64,000 nucleotides of DNA from Septoria linicola (lineage: Eukaryota; Ascomycota; Dothideomycetes; Mycosphaerellales; Mycosphaerellaceae). The DNA lies in the NCBI GenBank assembly GCA_024114885.1, contig CP099423.1:2294001-2358000 (forward strand). The letters run 5' to 3'. The notes under the pieces were generated by a model. It saw nothing but the letters and a program-made list of their open reading frames with translations, did no database searches and had not been told where the DNA came from. Both the position numbers and the translations under genes were made by a program. Position 1 is the stretch's first letter. Every line of letters starts with the position of its first letter. Shown in pieces: positions 11,065 to 24,249 of this stretch.

Positions 11065-14000
11065 TTATGGAGTCTGGTCGGGATGCTCTTGGTAATACGC
11101 TGCCTGAATGTCATGCGTATTGTTATACGACGCTTCGATTCCACACTTCAAAACGTCATTCCCGACCGCCGATAGGTTAACCATCTCTGCGACGTTCCTG
11201 GCTTCGCCAGCCTGCCAGTTTATGTCCATGATCACACGTGCTGCCTGGTTGGTCCTGTCATCGACCGAGAATGTGATTGTCAAGGCATTACCGTCTACCC
11301 TTGCAATGCTGTTTGGTATCAGAATCCGCCCAGCATGGCACGGATCTTTCTGCTGTTCCTCGCTTAGGACAGCTGCGCCGAAGTCGACCGCACCCGAAGC
11401 GTATGCAACGTAGAAGCTGTCGCCGCTGCTCATCATGACCATGAACATTGGTCGATAGATGGGATTGCTCCCGCCGCAATTGGCCTCGATATGCGTCCTC
11501 GGTAGGCCGAGCCATATTCCAGGTCCAATGCTGACGAAGTTGGAGCCGCCTTTCAAGGCGTGCGCTTCTCCGACATGCTCGGTCAGTAGCCCTGGCTCGA
11601 GAATCTGGTTGTAAGCAAAATCGCATTCGCCAGTGTCAAGGGAACACCACAGGATCTCAAGCGGACTGGGCATGTAGACGAACATGATGTGCCGACTTGG
11701 TGTCTTGCCATCGCCGTTGAAGAATGGCGCCCAGTTCTTTTCCCTGTCCAGAGGTGGCCGTCCGCGGATGCTGAGCATCCGGAGTTCCTGTGAGAAGGGT
11801 CGGTAGACATGCATCGCTCGTTTCCAGGATGATTTCTCAGATATCATGTTGAAGACGATCACAGGCTCTGCTTTGACGCCTTGTTCGATAGTGATGCGCG
11901 CGTCTTCGGGACCATAGACTTTGCCACCTTTGACATAGTCGACTGGAATATCGAGAATCTGCGGGAAGTCGAATGTCTTTCCCTCCCATGTGAGCGATCG
12001 ACGGAGCTCTTTCCAGTTCTCGTCGTAGAGCTGAGCTCGGATGAAGCTGATTACTGGCCAACTGCTAACACCATCGTCGTAGAAGATGATTCGGGTTATC
12101 GAGAGGTAGACACCGAATTCTTCCAGCCACACGCTTGAGCCTGCCATACGGGACCAGGTCTTGGAAATATCAGTATTGTCACCGCGATACACCACCATAG
12201 GATGCGAGCCTAGAGCCCTCGCGATCGCCTCTAGATCGTCCTCAAGGTAGACGCTTTTCTGCACGGCGATTGTAGTGTTGTATCGGAGAGTGTCGCAAGA
12301 CACGTTGACAGGCGGACCTGTGTTGACAAAGCCAGTTATGTCGATCTGCTGGAATGATGGATTCGATTTGTCGTGCTGCTTTTGGTATGACGAAGTCTGG
12401 GGTTGCATAGCACTCTTCTCTTCTTCCGCGCTCTGTGCTTCCTCAGCCTTTCTTCGCTTCGCCTCCTCCTCCTCCTCTTTTTGCTTCTTTTCCCTTTCTT
12501 CCTTTTGCTTCGTCGCTTCTTCGTTCTGCTTCTTTTGATCTTCCTCTTTCTGTCTCTGAATCTTAGCAGCGTCGTTGAGTGGTTTCTGACTGCTCTTTCC
12601 GTATGCGACTTCGGCAACTCTGATTGCTGATTCGACGCAGCATCCAATCACATCCTGTCCTGGAAGTGAAAGTGCCATGTTGTCCTTCTGAGAGGCATCG
12701 GACTTGTGTGGTGCAGAGACTCCCGGTAGACCTGTCAGCAGTGAATGTATGCCTCGGAGTCTGACAATGTCTGTTGTAGAGTCATCTACGCTGACGGAGA
12801 GAGTCATTATGTCATCTGCAGCTGTTCTATCCCAACGCGCGATACTGTTCGCGATCAAGATTCTGCCTTCTGCACACGAATCTGTGGCATTTCGAATCAC
12901 TGCACCACCAAAGTCGATAGGACCAGAAAGGTAGTCAAGATGGAACTGGGTGTCTGAGGTGGCAGACAAGACAGCGAGCTCCGGACGATAGTACCCATCG
13001 TTGCAGGTTCCATCAATGTGCGTTCTGGGAAAGCCGACGAATGACTGTTTCCCTTCGGCGAGAGTGACAGGGTGAAAGTTAGTGCCTCCTCGTAGGGAAC
13101 CTCCAGTGTCACTATAGATCGTGTCTTTGTGATCAATTCTGTGCTCGTCAGGTATATCCTGGCGATAGATCTCATCACACCAGCCATACTGCAGACGGCA
13201 TCTGAGGATGGAGAGAGGCCAGAAATGGTACACAAAGTGTATATAACGGTTTGGTCCTGGTTCCTTGCTCTCCTGTTCATCCTCGCTTTTGTAGAAGAAT
13301 GGCATCCAGTTTTTCTCCGTGCTACCTGGCTCTTTCCCGCGGATTGCAAGTATGGTAGCTTTGTTGGAGAATGGGCGATATGTATACATGCTTCGGCGCA
13401 CTGTCTTGATGTCGCTGATCATATTGAACACAATCACAGGCTCGGCGTCGGGGTGGTCCTCGATGATAATTCGAGCATCCTCCGGGCCGTAGAAGCCACC
13501 GCCGATAGTAAAGGGAGTAGGTATGTCAAAAATCTTCGGGAACACGATTTGCTCACCATGCCAGTGAATGACATGACCCTTGAGCTCTCTCCAATCTCGA
13601 TCATGAATTTGGCCTCGAATGAAGCTGATGACTGGCCACTGCCGGACGCCCTTGTCATAGAAGAGCACGCGCGTGACGGTGAGGTACACCTGGTGCTTTT
13701 CGAGCCAGACACTAGATTGGGCAAACCTCAGCCACGTCTTGGCCACAAGCTCCTCGAACGTATGCTCTTTCTTCCCGTTGCCATAGTCGATCATCGGATG
13801 GTCATCAAGACTTTTCGCTATTGCAACGAGGTCATCGTCGACCTTCAAGCTCTCTTCGACGCCGATCTGGCCCTGATGACGAATCGCTTCGCATTTTTCA
13901 TTCTTTTGCATTCCCCCGACGTTCACGAAACCGCTCACATCGATGAGCGCGACGTCGCTCGTTGGTGTCGAGAGAGATTTCGGAGTGGGCACCTGCCACA

Positions 14001-14235
14001 CATGTCAGCCTCCACACAGAGAAGGATAAAAGCATGTCCTCTCTCATGTATGCAGTGTACGAACCTGTGACCTCCAATACAACATGCAGGTCAATGTGAG
14101 CAATGTAGCGAACAGCGCCGTTCGCAGCACCCGTCGACGCGGATTCCATGATCGAATGGCCAACAAACCGAGAAACTCTCGCGAGCTAGACGATGTCGGG
14201 CTTTTGGACATCTTCTCATCGTTCAAGCCTTTCAT
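11065..14235 (-). CDS. Tandem-domain beta-mannosyltransferase-like (BMT, DUF3589) type II membrane protein
   Basis: Exon 1 is 14235-14065 and exon 2 is 13992-11065; the 72-nt intron ends tgtggcag. The product is about 1032 residues. Exon 1 encodes a polar cytosolic tail and a signal anchor at about residues 36-54 (VLRTALFATLLTLTCMLYW), placing the enzyme in the Golgi lumen. Two copies of the BMT-type domain follow, roughly residues 75-530 and 595-1032. Shared blocks include PVISFIRGQIHDRDW / PVISFIRAQLYDENW, YGPEDARI in both, AEPVIVFNMIS in both, FPRTHIDGTC / LPRTHIEANC and GRILIANSIARWD / GRILIPNSIARVD. The family (Candida Bmt1-like) adds beta-1,2-mannose to wall glycans. A Lys/Glu-rich linker of about 50 residues (about 535-585) separates the domains. 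The family is normally single-domain; the function of the double form is inferred. Confidence 0.88.
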
Positions 14236-15975
14236 GATGGGCGTAGGTTAAGCCAGAAGCCGGATCGTTGTCCGCACGCACGCATGCCTGGAGCCACGTA
14301 CAACAGAGGAAGCTGATGACAACGATGACATTGAGCAGTCGCACTCTCGACTTCGCCTCGGCATCGCCAAGATCAGCAGTTCTCCTTGCCCTTTCCCAAT
14401 GTAGACCTGCGACAGCCGGCCTCGTGGAAGAGGTTCATCGCAGGCGGTACCATTCCAGTGCTTAGCTACCAGTGGTAGACGTTGCTTGTGCGAGGCCGTT
14501 GTTGTGATTAGCGTGGTTCCGGAGCCTTTTGTCGATCTTTGGTCACATCGACCCCATCGTGCAGCATGCCAATACTTCGGGAACATTGTCTCACAGTATC
14601 CATGCATCTTGCTCTCCTCGGCAAAGCCTTGCATGTTATCGAACACGTTGGTTCGCGTGCTTTCGGTTGCATGCAGCAGAACTCTTGGACTTGCATGTGG
14701 CTCGAAAGGAGTGAGGTCTAATTTAGCTGGTCCGGAATGGATGCACTTCCGCGCCGCGTAGTCGAGAAATTTGCAGAGTTGACAAGAACACAACGACACC
14801 ACCTTTCTGCACACTTTCAGGAGGCTCGACGCTTTGTTGTACATCCGAGAGTGATCTCTTGGGGATGCTCTGAGAGCTGTTTTCTCCCTTCAGCCAGAAG
14901 CAGTTGCTATGGCTCTGGCACAGACAGCCCAAGCTCGGTGGCGGCAATGTTTGCAGCACAACAGGGCTGCCTAATGGCAACGACTACTCCCTTCTGCTTC
15001 CTTTGGACGCATCGACATGGTCCTGCACGCTGGTGCAGATCAAAGGTTGGGGAGTCGTTGATGGACAGCCACAGCAGAGCTTGAGATCTGAAGCCATGGA
15101 GCTTGAAATTTGCATACTGAATCGGTCAGCGGCCATGAGGTTCGCGATCTGACATCAAGAACTCGGCACAGCCATCATGCTCTCGCCGCGTGCTTTGCGG
15201 CTGGAGACCTGATCTCCGCCGCGAAAGTTGGCACCGTACAGGAGAGGATGACCATCTGACAGCATGCGGAAGACGGACTGCGAAACGCGAAATGAAGAAC
15301 CATCGTCGGCGAGACCTTCGGACCGGCCCGGCCCGGTGCCAGGAGCAGCAACACCAGCACCCTTCGTTCTCTTTCCAGACCTCAGATTCCATCCTACTGT
15401 GCTCACTCCAAGGCCCGTCAAGCGATGACATGAGAATCTATCAAAGAGCCTTGACTGGCCAGATGAGCGGAAGTCAGGATGGCTGAGATGGGCCGAAAGC
15501 TGACTGACTGGACTGCTGCACGAGCACAATAGCTTGGGCCACAGCACTTACTTCGACACGTCGGAGCACTGACGCGACTCAATGCCAGCGGTGACGGCGT
15601 GAATGCATACTCCGATGTGACTAAGATCAGTGCCACTTTGCTGAGTCTGATATTCCAGCGCCTTATGCTCGCCTCAGCATGCAAGGTCTGCGCTGGTCCA
15701 AAGTTCTTGGCGTATACTAATCGCGCCGGATCACTCATCCTAGTCCTTCCATCAGTCAACAAGGCTTGACCAGCGTGGCATTGCTTGATCGGACAAACAG
15801 CGCTTCAAAACGTCCGAGCCCAGCATCATTGTCAAGCAGAGACAACAAAGTTTTCCTCGTGGCCGATCTGTCCGACAAGCTCCATGCGTCAGACACATAG
15901 ATATAGCAGTGATGGCGACGATGGACAGGGCTTATCACGCTCATACCCAGGTCCTCAGTCCCACTTATTAACACG
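14236..15975. other. 1.7 kb intergenic region, no gene supported
   Basis: Divergent promoter region between the BMT-like gene and the MFS gene. A 198-codon open frame on the minus strand (14248-14844) lacks any domain and has many overlapping open frames on the other strand, so I treat it as chance. Nothing else was recognised. Confidence 0.45.
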
Positions 15976-17844
15976 ATGGAATCTTTCAGAGACTCTCCTC
16001 TTGGCCAAATTATTCGCTTCCTGACTAGCAACAAGTACCTCCAGTATCCAGAAGAGGAACCGGGCTTTGTGGTGCCAATAGTAGAGCCAGAAGCGAGCGA
16101 AAAAGTCCACGACGACAGATTGTCTGGACAGTCTTCTACAAATGGCAGTAACAGCGGCAGGAGAAGAGACGCTGTTTCTGCTCAGCCAGACGACGCAACG
16201 CTTGACCTCGAGAAATTTCCCAGTGACGATGCTCTCGATTCTCGCCTATCCGGGACCTCTGGCAAACACGGAAGTAGCGAACGCAACCACAGCCAATCGC
16301 TGTCCCGACACATGACCATTGATGGCAATATCATCGTCGACTGGTATGGACCAAATGATCCCGAGAACCCGCAGAACTGGGTTCTGAGCAAGAAGATATC
16401 GGTCACGCTAGTACTCCAGGCCTACACATTGGTCGTATATTGTGCATCAGCAATCTACACGCCGAGCAATCAGTATGTCATGGAAGACTTCGACGTCAGT
16501 CTGATCAAGGCATCACTCGGTCTGAGCATGTACGTGCTGGGATATGGTTAGTTATCACTAAAACGGGGGATCATTCGCCCGCGCAAACGTTGAAAGAGGC
16601 TGACCCAAGGCAGGATTCGGGCCCATTCTGTTTTCGCCCTTGTCTGAGATTCCTCGGATTGGTCGAAACATACCGTACATCACTTCCTTCACCTTGTTCG
16701 TGATCCTGGCTGTGCCAACAGCGCTGACACCAACTTACGGCAGTTTACTTGCGCTGCGCTTCCTTACTGGCTTCCTCGGATCACCTTGTCTTGCTACTGG
16801 TGGAGCCACCCTCCAGGAAATGTACAGTATCATCAAATTGCCATACGCTCTATCGGCTTGGGTGGGTGCAACTTTCAGTGCGCCAGCTCTTGGACCTCTA
16901 CTTTCTGGCTTTGCAGTCCCGGCTAAAGGATGGCGCTGGTCTTTATGGGAGATTCTCTGGATGTCTGCGCCCGTCCTCATACTGATGTACATGGCATTCC
17001 CAGAGACCTCAGCTGCCAACATCTTGCTGCGTCGTGCACAGCGTCTCCGGAAGCTTACCGGCAACGACAAGTACAAATCGCAATCGGAGCTTGATCAGGC
17101 AAACCTAAGTGCTGGGAAGCTCGTCACGGAAGCATTGATCAAGCCCGTGCAGATTGTGTCTCAGATCCTGCTCTGCTCTTTGTCAACCTATACACAGCCT
17201 ATATCTACGGGATTTTTACAGCTTCTTCGAATCCTTCCCACGAGTGTACATCGCGATTTATGGCTTCAACCTGGGTACTATGGGAGTAGCCTTCTTAGTC
17301 ATCCTCGTGGCATGCTGCATTGGCGCTGCCATATACTGCAGCTATATTTACTGGTACTTGGTAAGTGTTCCTGGTGCTGCCATTGAAGCAAGATCTAATG
17401 CTCGATTAGGAGCCAGACATCAAGAAGAATGGCTTCAGAGCTCAAGAGCATAGATTGGTACCTGCTATCTTCGCAGCTGTACTCCAGCCAGCTGGGTTGT
17501 TCATCTTCGCCTGGACTTCGAGAGAAGATGTCCACTGGATGGCTGGTATTGTGGGACTCACACTCTACGGTGTCGGCTCCTTCATCCTGTTCCAGTGCAT
17601 CTTCATGTACCTGCCTCTGTCCTACCCACAGTACGCCGCCAGTCTCTTCGCAGCCAACGATCTCTGTCGTTCGTGCTTGGCGGCTGGCGCGATCATCTTC
17701 GCTCAACCACTCTTCGACAACCTGGGCATCGACAAGGGTGTTACACTTCTTGCCGGTCTGGCTTGTGGTGGAGTCGTGGGCATCTGGGCGATCTGGTACT
17801 GGGGAGCGGCTCTGCGGGCGAGGTCGAAATTTGCACTCAAGTAG
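15976..17844 (+). pseudogene. MFS multidrug/polyamine-type transporter (DHA1), two 1-nt frameshifts
   Basis: Exons are 15976-16546, 16614-17360 and 17410-17844, with introns gttagt...ggcag and gtaagt...attag. The N-terminal ~130 residues are polar; the motif DWYGPNDPENPQNW precedes helix 1, as in fungal Tpo/Flu1-type exporters. Helices and loops follow in family order: GFGPILFSPLSEIPRIGR, LTGFLGSPCLATGGATLQ, PLLSGFAV..GWRWSLWEI, then ESFPRVYIAIYGFNLG, FLFQ-type LFQCIFMYLPLSYPQYAAS and AANDLCRS. The second exon changes frame twice: after ...KPVQIVSQ (near 17164) and in the T-run at 17213-17217. In each place one missing base would restore an alignable frame. Without correction the protein stops in mid-molecule. 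Either a decaying gene or assembly errors; the rest is intact. Confidence 0.85.
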
Positions 17845-18600
17845 TGCCCGGGCTTAGAGTAGCACGAAAGAGAGTCAGGCGCCAAACGGGACTACGACTG
17901 TGCCAGAAACTCTCTCGGCTTCCGCTCCATCACCCTGGTCCTCGTAGGTAGCCGCCTCGAGATCAGCTCCACATACCACACGTAATATGAACGAATCATC
18001 CAAGAATTTGTGGCTTCAGCATACACGTCCTTATCCAGAGAGTGACAAGGCTGTGGTATCCCGCTCTTTCATCTTGGTAATGGCGTGGCAGCTGCAAGCT
18101 CCATGGTTGAGCTGCAGCACTATGCAGGGTCTCCCGCTGCCGAGTGCAAATTTCTTTGTGCTCCTGCTTGTTCTATGCAGCAAAATGCATGCTCTTCACT
18201 GCACCATTACTGCACCGTTACACTCCTCGTGTCACCGTTGAAATGTCACCGTCGACAATTCATCATCCTCCAATGCCACAGATGGGAAGTTTGCCACCCA
18301 ACAGCTCGGAGAACAAAGCCATTCTTTGCTCGCTTTTCCCCACGGCCAGTGTTGCATCGTTGCTCGTGCAACCACGACGCTCAGGCAAAGCAGCAGATCC
18401 TGCGTATGGATTGAGCCAGCTCAGAGGGCTGAAGCCGAGTCAAATGACCAAGGCCGAAAGGGACTAATTGAACGCCTTCGCAGCCAGGGTGGCTCAAAGA
18501 CAGGCGCTTTAGTACGTACTGTACTGTCTAATTGAGCTCAGTACAGATAGACGGAGAGGACCAGCGCACTGCTACAAACAGGCGGCAGCCGGTCGCCTGT
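17845..18600. other. Gene-free flank leading into the repeat tract
   Basis: Normal-composition sequence with several chance open frames and no domain. Around 18512-18545 there is a small inverted repeat (ctgtactg ... cagtacag). From about 18600 rightward CpA and TpG disappear, marking the RIP-treated block. Confidence 0.45.
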
Positions 18601-19872
18601 ATCGATACGTACTATGTAGCGCCAAGTATAGCTATATAGACCTACCTTAACCGTATATAGAATTGCGGCGATTATTTCGTGCGACGGCGCTAGAGCGTTT
18701 ATTATACCGTTCTCCGCCGTTTAGGTTCAGCGGCATTAATTCAGCAGAGTCTATAGATATATAGGATAGTATAGCCTTATAAGTATATAGTTTGCTACGC
18801 GCGTGTTAAGAGTAAGGGTATTAGTATAGTTATATTAGATGTTTGTTTAAAAGCAAGAAGCGGCTAAAGCTATACTATTAGGCGATCTAATTAGTTTAGC
18901 TATATTAACCGAGCTCGCTTATATACGCTTAATATTAAATCCGATAGCTTAAGACTCTAAATTCCTCGTAATCTATCGTTATAATTATAGTATAGTTTCT
19001 TCTATACTAAATAATATTACTAAAACATACTAGATAGATAAGCTTAGTAGTATAAAATAAAGCTTAGATAGTTAGCTAAATTCCTATATAGAAACATTTC
19101 TATATTTATATAGTTCTAGTATTAGAAATTTAAGCTCGTTTTCTTATCGTATTTCTAAATTAATAAACTATTACTTTCTAGTCTAACCTAAGATCTAACT
19201 CTAATATTATATTTATACCTTTATAGAATCTTATAATAGTATATATAACTAAATAAACTATAACGATTCTAATAGGAAAACGTATTTACTCTAAAACGCG
19301 TTATATATAGCGTAATAGTAGTTAGAAGCACGTTTAGTAATATCTTAGAGTTATAACTTACGAGTTTATAGAGATTTAGAAGAGCTAGATAGTTACTTTA
19401 ATAATAATAATAATATAATAGCGTGTCGAAAATATAGCGATAGACGCGACTATAGATATTATAGAGTTAGAGCTTAGTTTAGAGACTATTATCGATAACC
19501 TTACTAAGTTATATACTAAATCGTAGTTTCCTAGAGCTTATTCTAGTCGTTATAGTTATACTAGATTTCTCGTAGATAGACTACGCTTTAAAGGCTTTAT
19601 ACTAACTCTCTCTAGTAAATACTCTAAAACGAGCTAGTACTAGAAACTAGAGATTATAGTAGAGTTAACTAAGGTAGCGACTAGTATACGTTACTAGCTC
19701 TATAGAGTATACTTTAAGAAGCCTAGTTCTTAAAGCTTAGTATTAAAGAGTATTACCTCGACTATACGACTAATCGACTATCTATATAATCTAGCTTTTA
19801 GTAAAGGTTACTACTAGACGCGAGATAGTAAGTATACGCCGCTAGTAGTAGGTATAGGCTATAAACGAAAGG

Positions 19873-19880
19873 CTAAAACT
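19873..19880. repeat. Target-site duplication CTAAAACT, left copy (right copy at 28400-28407)
   Basis: Eight identical bases directly abut both inverted ends of the 8.5 kb hAT element. Removing the element plus one copy rejoins the two halves of an older RIP-treated sequence whose right half is a plus-strand hAT transposase. Confidence 0.85.
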
Positions 19881-20599
19881 TAGACGTTAGAATAGGTAGG
19901 CCGAAATAGGTTAGTATATAGGTTAGGCTAGGTCTTAGCCTACCTATAGAAGATAGTAATAGGTATAGTATAAATACCTACTCTATACTTAGATAGGTTA
20001 GACGAATAAAAAATAAGTATAATATAGGTTTTAAGTATAACTACGAAGAAGAATTATTCTAGTTAGTATCGACTATAAAAGGAAGTATATAATAGAGTAG
20101 TAAAGACAGAGAGAGGGATAATAGTAATAAGTAGAACAGATAGGCTAATCTAACGTCGACTTAAGTTTATAATATATATAGTCGGTAGACGTAGTCGGTA
20201 GCTACGTTCTAGCTCTTAAAGCTTCTCTATAGAGTATATTACGCTTTTACGTACTTCGACGCTATAATTTATCTACCTTTATAACCTCTTTATTATCGCT
20301 AATACTATTAAACTTTAAAAGAGCCTTGATTTCGTTTTTAACCTCCTTATTCTACTCCTCGACTACCTCTATCTAATTACGAGTAAGTTCTAAATTAGGA
20401 TAAAGAGTAGATACTTCTATAGTAAGTACTACTCTTATATTATACTTATAATCGCGATATCGATATCGTAATAGTATAATATACGTAAAGGTATTAATAG
20501 ATAATAACTACCCTAATACTAACTCTCTAGGTAGGTATAAGAGTAGTCGCTATAGAACAAGACCTGTTCGGAGAGTAATAGTCTTATAATACGTTAATT

Positions 20600-22760
20600 A
20601 AATAGTAGTAACGAGCTTAAAATAGTAGCTCTAGGACTAAGAGCCTATACTAGGACCGTAAGATATTAAATTAATTAAGTAGAGTAAATATTACTATCTT
20701 AGAAACGAGCTACTACCTTACTTTTATACTAAAACTACTAAGTACGGTATGTAGGTAGGCCTTTACCTTACTAGTATCTAGATTATATGTCCGATTATAG
20801 CGGTTCTAATAATATATAATACTAAAATCTCGTTCGTATCTAGTACCTACTACTAGAATATATAGAATATCCTAGGCTATTTTCGATATAGTAGAGAATA
20901 TATTAGTAAGAGCTAGCTATATATCTATAAGATCTATTCCTTCTATATATAAGAAGTCTATTTTCCGATAGCGCTCTAGTTCGTTATTAGGCTTAACTAA
21001 GAGGGCTACGTCTAGTACTAGTTAAGCTTTATTATCGTCGCTATCGATCCTTATAGCGAAGGAGGTTAAGAAGCTTTATATACCTCGAGGCTACTATTTC
21101 GAAGCTTATATAGTACTAGATAAAGCTTTATAATACTTTAACTACTCTATACGTAATTTACTCTAGTAGAGATCTTCTAAACTATTATTATCGAAAGCGC
21201 CTTACTTCTAGAATATACTCTTAATCGTAGAGTATAGTAGTACTACTATACCGTAGTAGTCTCTAAACCGTTACTAGGTCTATTAGTAATATTAAAAGAG
21301 CTTAGTATACGCTTTGTCTAGTACCTTATAGAGTAAGACCTTCTAAGCCTCTTTCTTATACTTAAGTTTCTTATCTACTTTATCTAGAATATCGAAAAGA
21401 GAGTTATAGTAGCTAAGGACTAGATAGAAGCTAGAGCCCTTTATCGTACCGACGTAGGTAGTAGCCTAAGTAAAAAGTATAGTTAGAGACGTAAGGTATT
21501 CTAACTATTACTAGTTAGTATTAGATAGTATAAGTATTAGTAGCGACTAATGCTTAATAAATTTATCGATAAAGTTACGTAGTCGACTAAAGCGAGATAG
21601 TATTATCGTAGTCGAGCTCTAACGAGTCCTTACGTCTTATATTACTCGTAGTAGTCTCGTTATAAGATACTTTTACTAGCGTACGTAAGCCTTTAGATAG
21701 GGATATAGATTCTTTAGACGCTCTCTTTAGAGATCTATAAAGCTCTTAAAACGCTAAGAACTAGAGTTTACCTATACTATAAACCTATAGACCTAGGACG
21801 ATTAATAAGCGCTGACTATACTTACCGACTACGATCGTCGACTATAACTACGATATACTTTAAATAAAAGTTTAGGTAGTCCTTTAAGAGAAGCTACTAT
21901 ATTAGTCTTTTAAAACCTTTCTAGAGCTCGTTAATCTTTCTTATCGTTCTAAAACTCTTATAGATTATTAATTAGTATTATTTATAGTTATATAAAAAAG
22001 GCCTTTATAGTAAGCTATATTACGTAAGCAAAATATAGAAACCGTTCTAGAATCGTAGCTAGCGTAGTAGGCTTAATAGCCTTAATATTAGAGAAGAGAT
22101 TTGCCTTGTCTAGTTAAATATCTAGTACTACTAGCTCTATAAGCTCTTCGATCGAAATAGAAGGCTTTATAATTTTTACGCTATACTCTATTAAGTAAAG
22201 GCCGATAGCCTTAATACTAGCTTACGTTAGTACTAATCGAATAGATACTAGTAAGACGTATATAGACCTATAGAGTATACTATTATTTCTAGCGTTATCG
22301 TATATAAGAGCGATTAGTCGGTCTCTAAGGCTAAACCTTTATAATATATTAAAGAGTAATTTTGAAAGTCGCTCTTTAGTATATCTACTAGTAACGTAAG
22401 GAAAGTCTAATATCGCCTTATACTATACCTATTTAGCGTCGATCTAGTAGGTACGGATAGTAAGAAATAAAGCTTTTATACCGCTAGACTACTAGCTATC
22501 GACTACGATAGTAACCTTAGAGGTTCTAGCTAGTATAGCCTTTAGATCTTCCTCGGACCTCTCTTAGACCTCTTAAAGAAGAGCCTTAATCGTCTTACTA
22601 GAGCGGAAAGGTATTTCGAGACTAGGGTTAAGGTATATATATATATAGTAGACTATAGGATTCTCGAAGAAATTAAGTAGTAGGCTATATACTACGATTA
22701 TTTACGTAGATACTATAGAGAAGTTATTAATACTTAGGTCTAGGTCGCTAAGGTAACTCT
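20600..22760 (-). pseudogene. hAT-B transposase, RIP-degraded (C-terminal two thirds recognisable)
   Basis: Reading the minus strand from about 22760 gives LNFFENPIVYYIYIP, typical of the segment before the catalytic core, then KVTIVVDS-QSSGIKALFL around the first catalytic Asp, DFPYVTSRYT, and LIALIYDNASNNS (second acidic position, the DNASNN motif of hAT enzymes). Near 20930-20850 comes the C-terminal dimerisation block: FSTISKIA-DILYI...GTRYERDFS followed by NRYNRTYN, matching the (E)RxFS signature. In-frame stops are TAA/TAG where Gln or Trp fits. The N-terminal exons probably lie further left on this strand, beyond 22800, after an intron-like stretch containing a TAGTCGG motif. Exact ends are not determinable by eye. 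Confidence 0.75.
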
Positions 22761-24249
22761 TACGATTTCGAGCCTAACTATATAAGCTTAATAACGTAGT
22801 TAGTAAACGTAGTCGGTAGGAACTTATATAATAGTCTTTATATTACTAGATATACTCTAGTAGTATCTCCTTTCTCTTAAATACCTATATATACTCCTTA
22901 GTTTAAAGGTAAGAACTAAGACTACTTATACTAATATAGAGGCCTAGATAGGCTAAAGAGATCTTATAACCTTAGTAGACTACTTTTAGTAAGATATCCT
23001 CGATATTAATCTCTTAGTCGAAAAACTTCTAGACCTAGGAGGAATAGGTACTCTCTTATTTAATAAGTATAGTCTTTTATATCCTAAACTTATACTTATA
23101 GCGACCTTATACCTCCTACTATCGTTATATATACTAGTCTCTAAAGTCCGTTTTATACTCTTTCTACTATAGATATACTCTATTTACTTAAGTCTAGTCT
23201 AGAGAAGACGTAGGTATATTAATTAGAATTTTAGAGATAGTAGGTAGTCTACTAGAGCTCTACTCTAATACTATATATCGTAGTATAGAGAGTGCTATTA
23301 GACTAGATTCGAATTATAAAGAGTCTCTAAAAACGCTATCTTAATATCGTTATCTTAGTCGAGTACTAGACCTAAGTCTTCTAGTAGCTAGCGATAGATT
23401 TCGCTGTAAAGGTAGCGTATTTATAGGTAGTAGTATTAAAACTAGAAGAGTTAAAGAAGATAAAGACAGACTAAATTATAAAAGTAAGAAAGAGAGGAGC
23501 CCTAGACTATCTATAAAACACGCTATAACTTTACCTTAGTACGACGTCTATAGTAGTTCTTACTTATAGAGAAGCCTAAATTATACTAATTAGATATAGT
23601 GAAGCCTCTTGTCTACTAACGATAGACTAGTTAAGAACTTAGTACTAATCTCTAGATTAAGTACGCTAGGATCTATTAGATCTATAATAATAGACGAAAA
23701 GCTAATACTAGCCTACTTACTCTTAAATCTAGCTTAAACTAGACTCTCGACTATAGCTTCGAGTAAAGTCTCTTCCTTATTAAGTATATATTGTTTATTA
23801 AATATACTATAGGTAAGCTTCGCGTTTTGTCTCTACTATATAGATATAGTAGGTATAGAGAATCTATAGGTATTCTAATTATAGTTAGTAGGAATTAGCT
23901 ATCTAAGATACTCGATAAGGATTAAGAAGTAATTAACGAAGGAGGGCTTCTAGCTAAGAATATTATATAGTATAGCCTAGTATTCTATCTAAAAGATATC
24001 GTAGAGTATAGGTAAAACGCTATTAGTAATATACGACTATAGTTAATTAGTATATAGTCGGCAAATATAGTTAGCGCTTAAGATAGCTAGTAGATATATC
24101 TTAACTTAGGCTTCTAGTACTAATATCTAAAGTAAGATAGCTAGACCTCGAAGCTATAGTATCGTAAAAGAGGAGCTCTATATTATATTAGTAGATAGGA
24201 GTTTCTAATAGATAAGAAGACTTACGCTATCGCTATATACTTATATAGC

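Noticed and set aside
12336..12647. Arg/Lys-rich and Leu/Phe-rich open frames over the linker of the BMT-like gene
   Set aside because: Shadows of the Glu/Lys-rich linker codons read in other frames.
14248..14844. 198-codon open frame, minus strand
   Set aside because: No recognisable motif; equally long frames overlap it on the other strand.
17150..17220. Introns as explanation for the MFS frame changes
   Set aside because: No GT...AG pair of plausible length restores the conserved residues on both sides; each site needs just one base.
1..18000. Possible secondary-metabolite cluster (two SDRs, regulator, acyltransferase, MFS)
   Set aside because: No backbone synthase (PKS, NRPS, terpene cyclase, DMATS) is present and spacing is wide.
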